Assembly (NCBI GenBank): GCA_019113985.1 | Contig: DXGJ01000025.1 | Span: 1 to 32,348, forward strand | DNA length: 32,348 nucleotides | Reading direction: 5' to 3' | Source: Candidatus Levilactobacillus faecigallinarum | Lineage (GTDB): Bacteria; Bacillota; Bacilli; Lactobacillales; Lactobacillaceae | Shown: piece by piece, positions 1-7,568 of the stretch | Position numbering within the stretch: the first letter of the stretch is position 1 | Layout of the letters: each line of letters opens with the position of its first letter | The notes under the pieces: model-generated | What the model saw: only the letters and a program-made list of their open reading frames with translations | Told to the model about the DNA's origin: nothing | Databases searched by the model: none | Position numbers and translations under genes: made by a program

Positions 1-455
1 TGCTGAGTGTTAAGACGGGGCAGACCAATTCCTTGAACCAGGTTGAGGCCAAGTTACAAAATCCCGAACCAGGGATGATGCGAGACTTGAAGGTCAAGAC
101 CAAGGTGACTAAGGAGGGCGACAGCAAGGTCGTCTTACAAAATGAGAAGTCAAACATGGCGATGGCACCGAACAGTAACTTCTCGTACGCCATTCCGTGG
201 GGCAGCACGCAACTGGCTGCCGGCACCTACACGTTGACGCTGGACGCAACTGCGAAGGGCGGTTACCACTGGCACTTTACCAAGAACTTCACGGTCACCC
301 AAAAGGAAATTGGTCAGCTGGCCAATAAATACAACCAGCCGCAGAAAAACTACTTCTGGTGGTTTGTCGCTGGTGGCATCCTGATCGTGTTGCTACTGGC
401 CATCATTATCTACCTTCTGTTGAAGAATCGGCGGAAGCAGGATGAAGACGACTAA
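1..455 (+). CDS. WxL-interacting surface protein (DUF916/DUF3324 type), C-terminal fragment
   Basis: The reading frame is already open at base 3 and runs to a TAA at 453-455, so the gene starts before the window. What remains is about 150 residues: a beta-rich extracellular part with a Trp-His-Trp-like aromatic patch (YHWHF), then one membrane segment (WWFVAGGILIVLLLAIIIYL) and a short charged tail (KNRRKQDEDD). This is the usual end of the DUF916-DUF3324 proteins that sit in the membrane and bind WxL proteins at the cell surface of lactobacilli and enterococci. The next gene encodes a WxL protein 48 bases downstream, which supports the call. The DUF916 half lies outside the window, so the assignment rests on topology and context. 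Confidence 0.8.
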   Translation, partial: LSVKTGQTNSLNQVEAKLQNPEPGMMRDLKVKTKVTKEGDSKVVLQNEKSNMAMAPNSNFSYAIPWGSTQLAAGTYTLTLDATAKGGYHWHFTKNFTVTQKEIGQLANKYNQPQKNYFWWFVAGGILIVLLLAIIIYLLLKNRRKQDEDD

Positions 456-503
456 GGACACTGTGGGTTAGCCGAAGGACTGATAAGTTTGGGGGAGCTA
501 ACG

Positions 504-2720
504 ATGAAAGTTAAACGAATTAGCCGAGTCATGGGGCTATTGGGCCTCTTACTGGCCGTGGGCGTGGTGGGACAAACCACCACGGCCCACGCCGAAACTG
601 ACGCGGCAGACTACAAACGGGCGCTCGCATCGGCGCCAATTGGGATTGATCTGACGGAGTACTTCACGTCATCGGCCAGTACCGTTTCGGGGTATCCCAA
701 CAACGCCAGCGTGGTCGCGACGACCAACGATACCACCACCAAGGCGATTAACCTGACCAACAGCGGTAACCAGATTGGTTCGATTTGGACCAAAGGAACC
801 AGTGCCGGTGGGGTCCAGTTTAATTTAGCCAAAAAGCAGAGGGCCTCAATGTGGCTCTACTTTGGGCAGTCCGGGACCACCGGCACGTCGGCCAACTCGA
901 ACGCCGCCGGGGATGGCATGGCATTCGTCCTCCAAAACGGCGGGACCGCGGTTTCGCCGGCGTACGGTGGGACCTACTTTGGCGAACCCCTGGGGGTTTG
1001 GGGCATTGATTCGGCGGCCATGTACACGCCGTCGGGAACGGATGCCACTTATACACAGCGAATCGCCGCAAGTGCCATTCAGAAAAGCTGGGCGTTGGAG
1101 TTCGATACCTATATCAACGACGTGAAGACAAATGCTGATGTTCCTAATGGCTTATCATTTGATGCCGACACCACGAATGGCACGATTACACAGCCGCATA
1201 TCGCCTCGAACTATCCGGGTGAGGCCAGCAGTTATGCAATTGCCAAGGCCACGGGTGGGTCGTTGCTTAATCAAAAAAGGTATGCCACGCTGAAACACAA
1301 CGGTCTAATTCAGGGGAGCAACTACGGCTTCCTGGCCGATCAGAAGTGGCATCACGTGACGCTGTCTTGGAATCCCAATGCCGGCGATACCGGGCAGATG
1401 ACCTACACCTTCAATGATAAGAACCCCACCACCGGGATGGCACAGGCCAGTGCGCAGACAGCGACGGTCGATATCGACCCCGCTAAGCTGGGCAGCAACA
1501 ACGTGCGGTTCGGGTTCACCGGGTCGACCGGGGGCTTTACGGAAAACAACTTCGTGATCTTCGAACAGATTCCCAACGTGGTGAGTGCAAGCGCGACCGC
1601 GAAACTGACCGATACCACTACCGGGGCGGAAATCACCTCGGGAGCCACGGTCAAGGGGAACGACCGAATTCGCTTGGACTATCGTTTATCGTATGACGAT
1701 GGGGAGCTCGATTGGGACGGCTTAAAGGCCGAACTGACTCTGCCGAACAACCTGACGTTTAGTTCGGCCACGGTGGCCTACAACGATGGGACCGACGCCA
1801 ACTTCTCACTGGCCGGTCTGTCGAATCAGCAAGTGGTCAATGAGCTGAAGACCTTAAATTCAAACAACGCTTGGGCGAAGATCTCCCTGAATGGTAAGGT
1901 CAGCAACGTGGCTGGCGACGTGCCGACTGCGACCAGCTACTTCCGGGGGACCCGGGCCGTCACGTCGGCAGCGACCGTTCCATTTACGGTTAAGGCCGTG
2001 ACCTCAACTCTGGGACTGACCGTGGACAAGCCAACGGTCAGCGTCGGTGGTGGAACCGACGCCAAGGTTACCGGGAAGATCACGTTACCGTCTGGGAGCA
2101 CCATGACCAACAGTGACCTCAAGATTCACGCGACGGTCAACGGTAAGGACTTGGACACCCTAACCTTGTCTAACGCGGATGACCTGGGCAAGTTCAGCCT
2201 GACGGTGCCGGCGGGCGACCTGAAGGAAGGGGACAATACCGTGGTCCTGTACGCCGTTGACAGCGATGGCAATACCTCGGCCGACGTCACCGTGGTGGTG
2301 ACCGTGGGGACCTTAGCTTTTGATACCGTATCGACTAACAGTAGTTTTCAGAATACGGTTCTAACGGGGAGTCGCCAGACGGTTTCGACCAAGAAGGACT
2401 GGCAGCTGTCCATCAAGGATACCCGAGCCGTGGGTAGCCAGTGGAACCTTTACGCGCGAATCAGTGAGCCCTTTGCTTCATCGGGTAACAATCTTTCCGG
2501 GTCACTGGTTTACGAAGACACTAGTGGCAATATCAACACGATTGGGACTGGTAACACGTTGATCGAGACCCACGCCAAGACCGCAACCGATGGGTCGAGC
2601 GTCGATGTTGCGGGTAACTGGAACACTGACCGGGGGATGCTGTTGAAGTTGAACGGCAACAACACCGCCGGAACTTACAGTGGCCAAATTACTTGGACAT
2701 TGCAGGACACACCATCATAA
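504..2720 (+). CDS. Secreted L-type lectin-like WxL-domain surface protein
   Basis: Predicted 738 residues. I chose ATG 504 because GGGGGAG (491-497) lies six bases before it; an in-frame TTG at 489 has no ribosome site. Residues 1-30 are a signal peptide ending AHA, cut before ETDA. Residues about 40-320 resemble a legume/L-type lectin fold: DGMAFVLQN, ALEFDTY and HHVTLSWNP are typical strands and metal-site surroundings. A middle region and an Ig-like unit (about 505-570) follow. The C-terminal WxL domain holds the two signature motifs, DWQL near 635 and TWTL in the last ten residues. WxL domains attach non-covalently to the wall, so the protein probably displays a carbohydrate-binding head. 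It likely works with the membrane partner encoded just upstream. The ligand cannot be told from sequence. Confidence 0.9.
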   Translation: MKVKRISRVMGLLGLLLAVGVVGQTTTAHAETDAADYKRALASAPIGIDLTEYFTSSASTVSGYPNNASVVATTNDTTTKAINLTNSGNQIGSIWTKGTSAGGVQFNLAKKQRASMWLYFGQSGTTGTSANSNAAGDGMAFVLQNGGTAVSPAYGGTYFGEPLGVWGIDSAAMYTPSGTDATYTQRIAASAIQKSWALEFDTYINDVKTNADVPNGLSFDADTTNGTITQPHIASNYPGEASSYAIAKATGGSLLNQKRYATLKHNGLIQGSNYGFLADQKWHHVTLSWNPNAGDTGQMTYTFNDKNPTTGMAQASAQTATVDIDPAKLGSNNVRFGFTGSTGGFTENNFVIFEQIPNVVSASATAKLTDTTTGAEITSGATVKGNDRIRLDYRLSYDDGELDWDGLKAELTLPNNLTFSSATVAYNDGTDANFSLAGLSNQQVVNELKTLNSNNAWAKISLNGKVSNVAGDVPTATSYFRGTRAVTSAATVPFTVKAVTSTLGLTVDKPTVSVGGGTDAKVTGKITLPSGSTMTNSDLKIHATVNGKDLDTLTLSNADDLGKFSLTVPAGDLKEGDNTVVLYAVDSDGNTSADVTVVVTVGTLAFDTVSTNSSFQNTVLTGSRQTVSTKKDWQLSIKDTRAVGSQWNLYARISEPFASSGNNLSGSLVYEDTSGNINTIGTGNTLIETHAKTATDGSSVDVAGNWNTDRGMLLKLNGNNTAGTYSGQITWTLQDTPS

Positions 2721-2734
2721 AGAATAATCAGTTT

Positions 2735-2764
2735 GGGACGAGTGCAAGTTGGCTGGTCCCTTTT
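2735..2764 (+). terminator. Possible rho-independent terminator of the WxL operon
   Basis: GGGAC (2735-2739) pairs with GTCCC (2756-2760), followed by TTTT. The stem is only five base pairs and the loop is long, so this is a weak candidate. Confidence 0.45.
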
Positions 2765-2817
2765 ATGTGCAAAATTTGCCACGTTATCTGTGAAAGTTGC
2801 ATTACCGGGAAGACACG

Positions 2818-2847
2818 AAAAAGGGAACCGAAAGGACTTCGGTTCCC
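2818..2847 (-). terminator. Terminator of the low-molecular-weight phosphatase gene
   Basis: GGGAACCGAA (2823-2832) pairs perfectly with TTCGGTTCCC (2838-2847). Read on the minus strand it is followed by TTTTT (plus-strand A-run at 2818-2822), as expected for a leftward transcript ending after the stop at 2862. Confidence 0.9.
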
Positions 2848-2861
2848 TAGAGACTAAGGTG

Positions 2862-3320
2862 TTAAGCGAGTGCGTTCAGCCAAGCGGGGATGGCTTTGGC
2901 GAGTTCTTGATAGGTCAACTCGAACTTGTGGGTGTACCAGGGATCGTCGATGGCCTGGCCTTGTCGTCCGGGCAGGATGTCCAGACACAACTTGATTTTG
3001 GCAGCGTCGCTAGCCGATGGCGCCATGCGTTGCAGGTTTGCCACGTTGGCGTGGTCCATGGTGATGATGGTGTCCGCCCAGGCGAAGTCCTTGGCCGTGA
3101 TGGGCCGAGAGCGGTGGGCGCTGGCATCGAGACCGTGCTGTCGCATGGCCTTCAGGGCACCGGGGTGGGGATGGTTGCCCTCTTCCTCGTAACTGGTGGC
3201 GACGGAATCGACGCTAAACTGCGCCTGTAGGCCCTGCTGGTCGATGAGTTGTTGGGCAATCGCTTCGGCCATGGGCGAACGACAGATGTTGCCGAGACAG
3301 ACAAATAAAATATGGTGCAT
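2862..3320 (-). CDS. Low-molecular-weight protein-tyrosine phosphatase
   Basis: 152 residues, the usual family size. The N-terminal P-loop is CLGNICRS, giving nucleophile Cys8, Arg14 and Ser15 of the CX5R(S/T) motif. The general-acid Asp is D126 in DDPWY. These enzymes remove phosphate from phosphotyrosine; in Firmicutes they are often linked to capsule or stress control, but no tyrosine kinase is next to this copy. The start ATG (3318-3320) has AGGAGG (plus-strand 3329-3334) eight bases upstream. The gene is divergent from lemA and ends in a strong terminator, so it is probably monocistronic. Confidence 0.93.
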   Translation of the reverse strand: MHHILFVCLGNICRSPMAEAIAQQLIDQQGLQAQFSVDSVATSYEEEGNHPHPGALKAMRQHGLDASAHRSRPITAKDFAWADTIITMDHANVANLQRMAPSASDAAKIKLCLDILPGRQGQAIDDPWYTHKFELTYQELAKAIPAWLNALA

Positions 3321-3384
3321 GGGGAGAACCTCCTAAATTATTGCTTAAATCGCGGTGAACTTGCTGGTCTCTATATGTAGCGTT

Positions 3385-3393
3385 TGTTATGAT
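3385..3393 (+). promoter_or_regulatory. Extended -10 promoter of lemA-htpX
   Basis: TGtTATGAT is an extended -10 element; no good -35 lies 16-18 bases upstream. A start point near 3400 would leave out the in-frame ATG at 3389, which supports starting lemA at 3431. Confidence 0.55.
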
Positions 3394-3430
3394 TAGTCTA
3401 ACAAATTTAAGTGGAGGAGTGGTAATTTTT

Positions 3431-4003
3431 ATGGCATGGATTATTGCAATTATCGTTGTGGTGCTACTGGTCATCTGGTATGTCACCCTGTATAACGGGT
3501 TCGTTCAGACTCGGACCCACGTTCAGGAATCCTGGAGTCAGATCGACGTGCAACTTAAGCGGCGGAATGACTTGATTCCGAACCTGGTTTCGACGGCGAA
3601 GGGGTACGCGAACTACGAACAATCGACTCTGAAAAAGGTGGTCGAATTACGGAACCAATTGACGGCGGTGCCGGCCGGGGACCGGCAACAGACCATGGAA
3701 GTTTCCAACGAACTGTCCGGGACTCTGCGTTCCCTGTTTGCGGTCGCTGAAAACTACCCAGACCTAAAGGCCAACACCCAGTTCACCAACCTGATGGAGG
3801 AACTGACCAACACGGAAAACAAGATTGCCTACTCACGGCAGCTTTACAACAGTACCGTGGCGAACTTGAACATGAAGGTCCAGTCCTTCCCTAGCAATTT
3901 AGTGGCAAATATTCACCATTTCAAGATGGAAGACTATCTGCAGGTTCCCGAAGAGGAAAAAGCCGCGCCGAAAGTTTCTTTCGATGATCTCAACACGAAG
4001 TAG
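3431..4003 (+). CDS. lemA: LemA family membrane protein
   Basis: 190 residues from ATG 3431. GGAGG at 3413-3417 is 13 bases away, somewhat long, but the start gives the normal LemA beginning; an upstream ATG at 3389 overlaps the likely promoter. Residues 2-21 form one membrane helix ([20 protein letters not shown]) followed by the hallmark region NGFVQTR...[20 protein letters not shown] and long alpha-helices. LemA proteins are membrane-anchored helical bundles of uncertain biochemical role, very often encoded directly before htpX. Here htpX follows after eight bases, so the two are surely co-transcribed and may act together in membrane protein turnover. Confidence 0.93.
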   Translation: MAWIIAIIVVVLLVIWYVTLYNGFVQTRTHVQESWSQIDVQLKRRNDLIPNLVSTAKGYANYEQSTLKKVVELRNQLTAVPAGDRQQTMEVSNELSGTLRSLFAVAENYPDLKANTQFTNLMEELTNTENKIAYSRQLYNSTVANLNMKVQSFPSNLVANIHHFKMEDYLQVPEEEKAAPKVSFDDLNTK

Positions 4004-4011
4004 GCGATAAC

Positions 4012-4908
4012 ATGTTATATCAACAGATTGCCATGAACAAACGCCGGACCGGCTACGTGATGGCGGGGTTCGGCATCCTGGTGCTTGCGCTGGGGGCGGC
4101 CATTGGCGACGTCTTCTTCGGTAGCTGGCAGATGGGGTGTGGCGTGGCGGCCGTGGTTACGGTGGTGTACATGCTGATCATGATTGGCAACTCGACCAAC
4201 GTGGTCATGAGCATGAATCACGCCCGCGAGATTCAAAACGAGCAACAGGCCCCGCAACTCTGGCACCTGATCGAAGACATGGCGCTGGTGGGGCAGGTCC
4301 CCATGCCGCGAGTCTTCATCATTGAGGATGCCAGTCCCAACGCGTTTGCGACCGGGAATGACCCCAAGCACGCCGCTGTGGCGGTGACCACGGGTATCCT
4401 GGAACGCCTAAACCGTGAGGAGCTCGAGGGCGTGATTGGCCACGAGATTTCGCATGTGCGGAACTACGACATTCGCCTACAGACGATTGCGTTGGCCCTG
4501 GCGGCCGCCATCGGGTTCCTGGTGAACTTTGCCAGCAACTGGTTCTGGTGGGGCGCTGGGTCCCGTCGTCGCGACAACGATGACGACTCGGCCGGCAATA
4601 TCATTGGCATTGTGGTGTCAATCCTGCTGATTATTCTGGCCCCCTTAGCGGCCAGCATTGCCCAGATGGCGTTATCCCGGAACCGGGAGTATCTGGCGGA
4701 CGCGGCTAGCGTGGAGCTGACCCGTAATCCGCAGGGGTTGATCTCGGCGTTGGAGAAGATCGACGACAGTCAACCGATGACTGCTGCTGACCCCAACAGC
4801 TCGGCGTTATACATTAGTGATCCCTTCAAGCAGAAGCGCAAGATGGCGGACTTGTTCGCCACCCATCCACCAATCGCTGACCGGATTGCCCGGCTCGAAA
4901 AAATGTAG
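4012..4908 (+). CDS. htpX: Membrane zinc metalloprotease HtpX
   Basis: 298 residues, typical for HtpX. Two N-terminal membrane helices (about 17-58) precede the cytoplasmic M48 protease domain. The zinc motif HEISH gives H144, E145 and H148; the third ligand is E226 in SRNREYLAD. Two further hydrophobic segments lie near 155-172 and 195-215. HtpX degrades misfolded membrane proteins and overlaps in function with FtsH, also encoded in this window. The start is eight bases after the lemA stop and has no strong Shine-Dalgarno, so translation is probably coupled; ATG 4033 (MNKRRTG) is an alternative start. Confidence 0.93.
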   Translation: MLYQQIAMNKRRTGYVMAGFGILVLALGAAIGDVFFGSWQMGCGVAAVVTVVYMLIMIGNSTNVVMSMNHAREIQNEQQAPQLWHLIEDMALVGQVPMPRVFIIEDASPNAFATGNDPKHAAVAVTTGILERLNREELEGVIGHEISHVRNYDIRLQTIALALAAAIGFLVNFASNWFWWGAGSRRRDNDDDSAGNIIGIVVSILLIILAPLAASIAQMALSRNREYLADAASVELTRNPQGLISALEKIDDSQPMTAADPNSSALYISDPFKQKRKMADLFATHPPIADRIARLEKM

Positions 4909-4981
4909 GAAAATAAGCGGTGTTCTCTGGTTGTTTCGGTGTACAATAAGAGAGGAATTTAGCAGAAAGAGTGTAAAGAGC

Positions 4982-5767
4982 ATGCGTGGAAATTTTGTCT
5001 ATCTCAGTTTAGAGCCAGTTACCAACATGGTGTACTCGTTGGGAATCTCGCCCGCCGATTTTTTAAATGGGGTCCCCGAGGTACCCAATCAGTTGTTGTT
5101 GCTAAACGCCGAAGCTGGTAACGATGTGGAAATCAATCCCCACACCCGGTTCCAAACGGTCACCGGCCAGGCACAAGTTCGGCGTTATTTGTTGGCAAAG
5201 CATGTCACGCCGGTGAAGTGGCTAGATTACGTCCATGGTGACGATCTCGACTTTCTCTTACCGTCGGAGATTGCGGAGCTGCTCTACCTGGGGCACATGG
5301 AAACGCACATTCGCACACCGTTTTACGCGAAGCTTCAGAACGAGTACGCCTTTTTGACACTCCGTGATGGCTTTTACAAGATTTATTACCAGCACCTGAG
5401 TAACTTTGGTCACGTGCTGGACGTGAGCATTAAACGGCATCTACGGGCCATGCACAATAACCGGTGGGTTTTCGCTCGGCCATTAGCCATCAGCGATGTG
5501 CCACACGAGATTATTTTGCAGTTGACCGAGGGCTTGATGGACGGCGCCGTCATCGCGTTCGACCAGTTAGTTGAGCGCCGGCGGGTCTACCTGATCCCCG
5601 TGCGGGCCGTGCAGCACCCGGAACACCAGGCCGCTTGGCACACCCAAGAGGAGGTTTATGCCGACTCGCGGGAGGTCGCTAGTTTACGCTATGACCTGAC
5701 TACTCGGGAATGGTCGCTGACGATTCACGATAATCAGGAATTTGGTGAAGTGGCTGATTTAATTTAA
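4982..5767 (+). CDS. Conserved protein of unknown function
   Basis: I do not recognise this protein. The likely start is ATG 4982 (MRGNFVYLSLEP), giving 261 residues; the frame is open further back into htpX but that part overlaps htpX and reads as low-quality sequence. The ribosome site is weak (AGAAAGAG about 15 bases upstream). The protein is soluble-looking: no signal peptide, no membrane helix, many Tyr, His and Asp residues, and a mixed alpha/beta character. Segments that stand out are LLLLNAEAGNDVEINPHTRF, a HGDDLDFLLPSEIAELLYLGHMETH stretch given here in part only (HGDDLDFLLPSEIAELL) and YDLTTREWSLTIHDNQEF at the end. It lies between htpX and murF and has its own terminator. No catalytic motif could be assigned. 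Confidence 0.75.
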   Translation: MRGNFVYLSLEPVTNMVYSLGISPADFLNGVPEVPNQLLLLNAEAGNDVEINPHTRFQTVTGQAQVRRYLLAKHVTPVKWLDYVHGDDLDFLLPSEIAELLYLGHMETHIRTPFYAKLQNEYAFLTLRDGFYKIYYQHLSNFGHVLDVSIKRHLRAMHNNRWVFARPLAISDVPHEIILQLTEGLMDGAVIAFDQLVERRRVYLIPVRAVQHPEHQAAWHTQEEVYADSREVASLRYDLTTREWSLTIHDNQEFGEVADLI

Positions 5768-5780
5768 AAGGAATTAAAAG

Positions 5781-5812
5781 CTATCGTGGCGGTTTTTGCC
5801 ACGGTAGTTTTT
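5781..5812 (+). terminator. Terminator after the unknown gene
   Basis: CTATCGTGGC (5781-5790) pairs with GCCACGGTAG (5798-5807), one G-U pair, followed by TTTTTG. Confidence 0.88.
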
Positions 5813-5874
5813 GCGTTCAAGGCACAACGGCACTCGGCTATTTTTCGGGTTTTAAGTTAGCTACAGGGGATTCA

Positions 5875-5883
5875 TGGTATAAT
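5875..5883 (+). promoter_or_regulatory. Extended -10 promoter of murF
   Basis: TGgTATAAT is a consensus extended -10. No clear -35 is seen at the right distance. Transcription from about 5890 would give a leader of roughly 88 bases containing two hairpins. Confidence 0.65.
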
Positions 5884-5902
5884 GGGAAACAGAATTTTAC
5901 GA

Positions 5903-5955
5903 CCCCACGACACCACTTGGTGCGGGGCGAGTTAATGACGGTGGCGTTCGCGCCA
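5903..5955 (+). other. Two tandem hairpins in the murF leader
   Basis: First hairpin: CCCC...CACCA pairs with TGGTG...GGGG (5903-5926). Second hairpin: TGGCG (5942-5946), loop TTCG, CGCCA (5951-5955), a stable UUCG tetraloop ending ten bases before the GGGAG ribosome site. Neither is followed by a T-run, so they are not terminators. A role in mRNA stability or translation is inference. Confidence 0.55.
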
Positions 5956-5977
5956 TGCGAAAATGGGAGTAAATAAG

Positions 5978-7372
5978 ATGAAAATGCAACTTGCTGAAAT
6001 TGCCCATGCAGTCGGGGCAATCAACGATTACGAACAATGGGCCCAGGTTGACGTGACCAGTGTCGCGTTTGACAGCCGGCACCTCCAACCGGGAGGCCTG
6101 TTCATTCCGTTAACGGGAGAGCAGGACGGCCACCAGTTTATTCAATCAGCGATTGATCACGGCGCAGCGGCAACGCTGTGGGCGCAAGACCTTGCGACGG
6201 CACCAGTCGACTTTCCGGTGATTCAGGTCGAAAATTCGCTGACCGCGTTGCAGACACTCGCGCGCTACTACCTCAGTAAGATCAACCCCCGCGTGGTTGC
6301 CGTTACGGGGAGTAACGGCAAGACCACGACCAAGGATATGATTGCGGCCATCCTGGCGACCCAACTGAACGTGACCAAGACTTACGCCAACTTCAACAAC
6401 GAGATTGGCGTGCCGATGACGGTGCTGTCGATGGAACCCAATACCGAAGTTTTGGTGGTTGAGATGGGGATGGACCGGCCGGGACAGCTCGACTTCCTCA
6501 GCAAGCTGGTTACGCCAGACGTTGCGGTGGTCACCATGATTGGCGAGGCCCACATCGAGTTCTTCGGTACCCGGGATAAGATTGCCGACGCCAAGTTTGA
6601 GATTACGTATGGTCTCAGCGACGACGGAGCCTTCGTTTACGATGGTGATGAGCCGTTATTGCGCGACCGGGTGGCCGACCTGGGACAGCGTCAGGTGACG
6701 TTTGGCCGCCAGACCGACGATGACTTCTACGCGACCAGCGTTGCTGATACCGCAACCAGCACCAGCTTCACCACTAACCAGTGGCCGGACGTGACGTTTA
6801 CGCTCCCCATGATTGGCGAGTACAACGTTAAAAATGCGTTGGCGGCGTTGGCGGTAGCGAACATCTACCGGATTCGTCCCGAGAACGCTCAGCGCGCCTT
6901 GGCCGACGTGCCGTTGACCAAGAACCGAGCGGAGTGGCTGACCAGCACCCAGGGCGCTGCAATCCTTAGTGACGTGTACAATTCGAACCCTACGGCGGTG
7001 CGGGAGGTCCTGGGGGCCTTCAGTCAGACACCAGTCACGGGACGGCGGTTAGTGGTCTTGGGCGACATGCTTGAGTTGGGTGACCAGGCGGATGCCTTGC
7101 ACGCGGGTTTGGCGGATGCCTTGACCACGGGGGCGTTTTCCCGGGTTTACCTGGTTGGTCCTCACATGGTTGCCTTGCAGCGGGCGTTGGCGCAACAAGC
7201 ACCGGAACTACCCGTGACGCACTTTACCACGGACCAGCTACCAGCGTTGACCACGGCCTTACAAACCACGCTAACTAGCGATGATCAAATTTTATTAAAA
7301 GGGTCCCACGGGATTCACCTGGAAACCGTGTTGGCCCAACTGGTGGAGACGGATTCAAAAACAGCAAAATAG
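5978..7372 (+). CDS. murF: UDP-N-acetylmuramoyl-tripeptide--D-alanyl-D-alanine ligase
   Basis: 464 residues from ATG 5978, which has GGGAG (5966-5970) seven bases upstream; an in-frame ATG at 5963 overlaps that site. The Mur-ligase ATP loop GSNGKTTT is at about 111-118. The later motifs NNEIGVP, MGMDRPGQLDF and the C-terminal NSNPTAVREVL and GDMLELG are typical of MurF. The enzyme adds D-Ala-D-Ala (or D-Ala-D-Lac in lactobacilli) to the UDP-MurNAc tripeptide in the cytoplasm, the last cytoplasmic step of the peptide stem. Alr, which supplies D-alanine, is encoded at 11977. The gene has its own promoter and terminator. Confidence 0.97.
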   Translation: MKMQLAEIAHAVGAINDYEQWAQVDVTSVAFDSRHLQPGGLFIPLTGEQDGHQFIQSAIDHGAAATLWAQDLATAPVDFPVIQVENSLTALQTLARYYLSKINPRVVAVTGSNGKTTTKDMIAAILATQLNVTKTYANFNNEIGVPMTVLSMEPNTEVLVVEMGMDRPGQLDFLSKLVTPDVAVVTMIGEAHIEFFGTRDKIADAKFEITYGLSDDGAFVYDGDEPLLRDRVADLGQRQVTFGRQTDDDFYATSVADTATSTSFTTNQWPDVTFTLPMIGEYNVKNALAALAVANIYRIRPENAQRALADVPLTKNRAEWLTSTQGAAILSDVYNSNPTAVREVLGAFSQTPVTGRRLVVLGDMLELGDQADALHAGLADALTTGAFSRVYLVGPHMVALQRALAQQAPELPVTHFTTDQLPALTTALQTTLTSDDQILLKGSHGIHLETVLAQLVETDSKTAK

Positions 7373-7380
7373 GATCAATG

Positions 7381-7418
7381 TAAGCAATTTCCTGGAGTCG
7401 TGGAAGTTGCTTATTTTA
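7381..7418 (+). terminator. Terminator of murF
   Basis: TAAGCAATTTCC (7381-7392) pairs with GGAAGTTGCTTA (7402-7413), with one G-U pair, then TTTTA. Confidence 0.85.
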
Positions 7419-7568
7419 GTCGTCCGTTGTATGATGGTTTGGTTGTAAAATTTAAGAACCGAACTTACTCCGCTCTAGCCAATTGTTTTTCGCCCCATGG
7501 GAAACGGATTTTTCCCAAGAACTGCAAGGCACTAGGGTGTCGTACCTATACAGGAGGAAAAATATTTG
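7419..7568 (+). promoter_or_regulatory. cshA leader with hairpin, strong ribosome site and TTG start
   Basis: The gap between the murF terminator and cshA holds a possible -10 (TAAAAT, 7446-7451) without a well-placed -35. A hairpin, GGGAAA...TTTTCCC, lies at about 7499-7516. AGGAGG at 7552-7557 stands eight bases before TTG 7566-7568, and there is no ATG at that distance, so the start codon is TTG. A long leader is common for cold-induced helicase mRNAs; that link is inference. Confidence 0.6.

Noticed and set aside
2733-3230. Long open frame antisense to the phosphatase gene
   Set aside because: Shadow frame: the opposite strand has a complete phosphatase with catalytic motifs and a ribosome site; no motif or ribosome site here.
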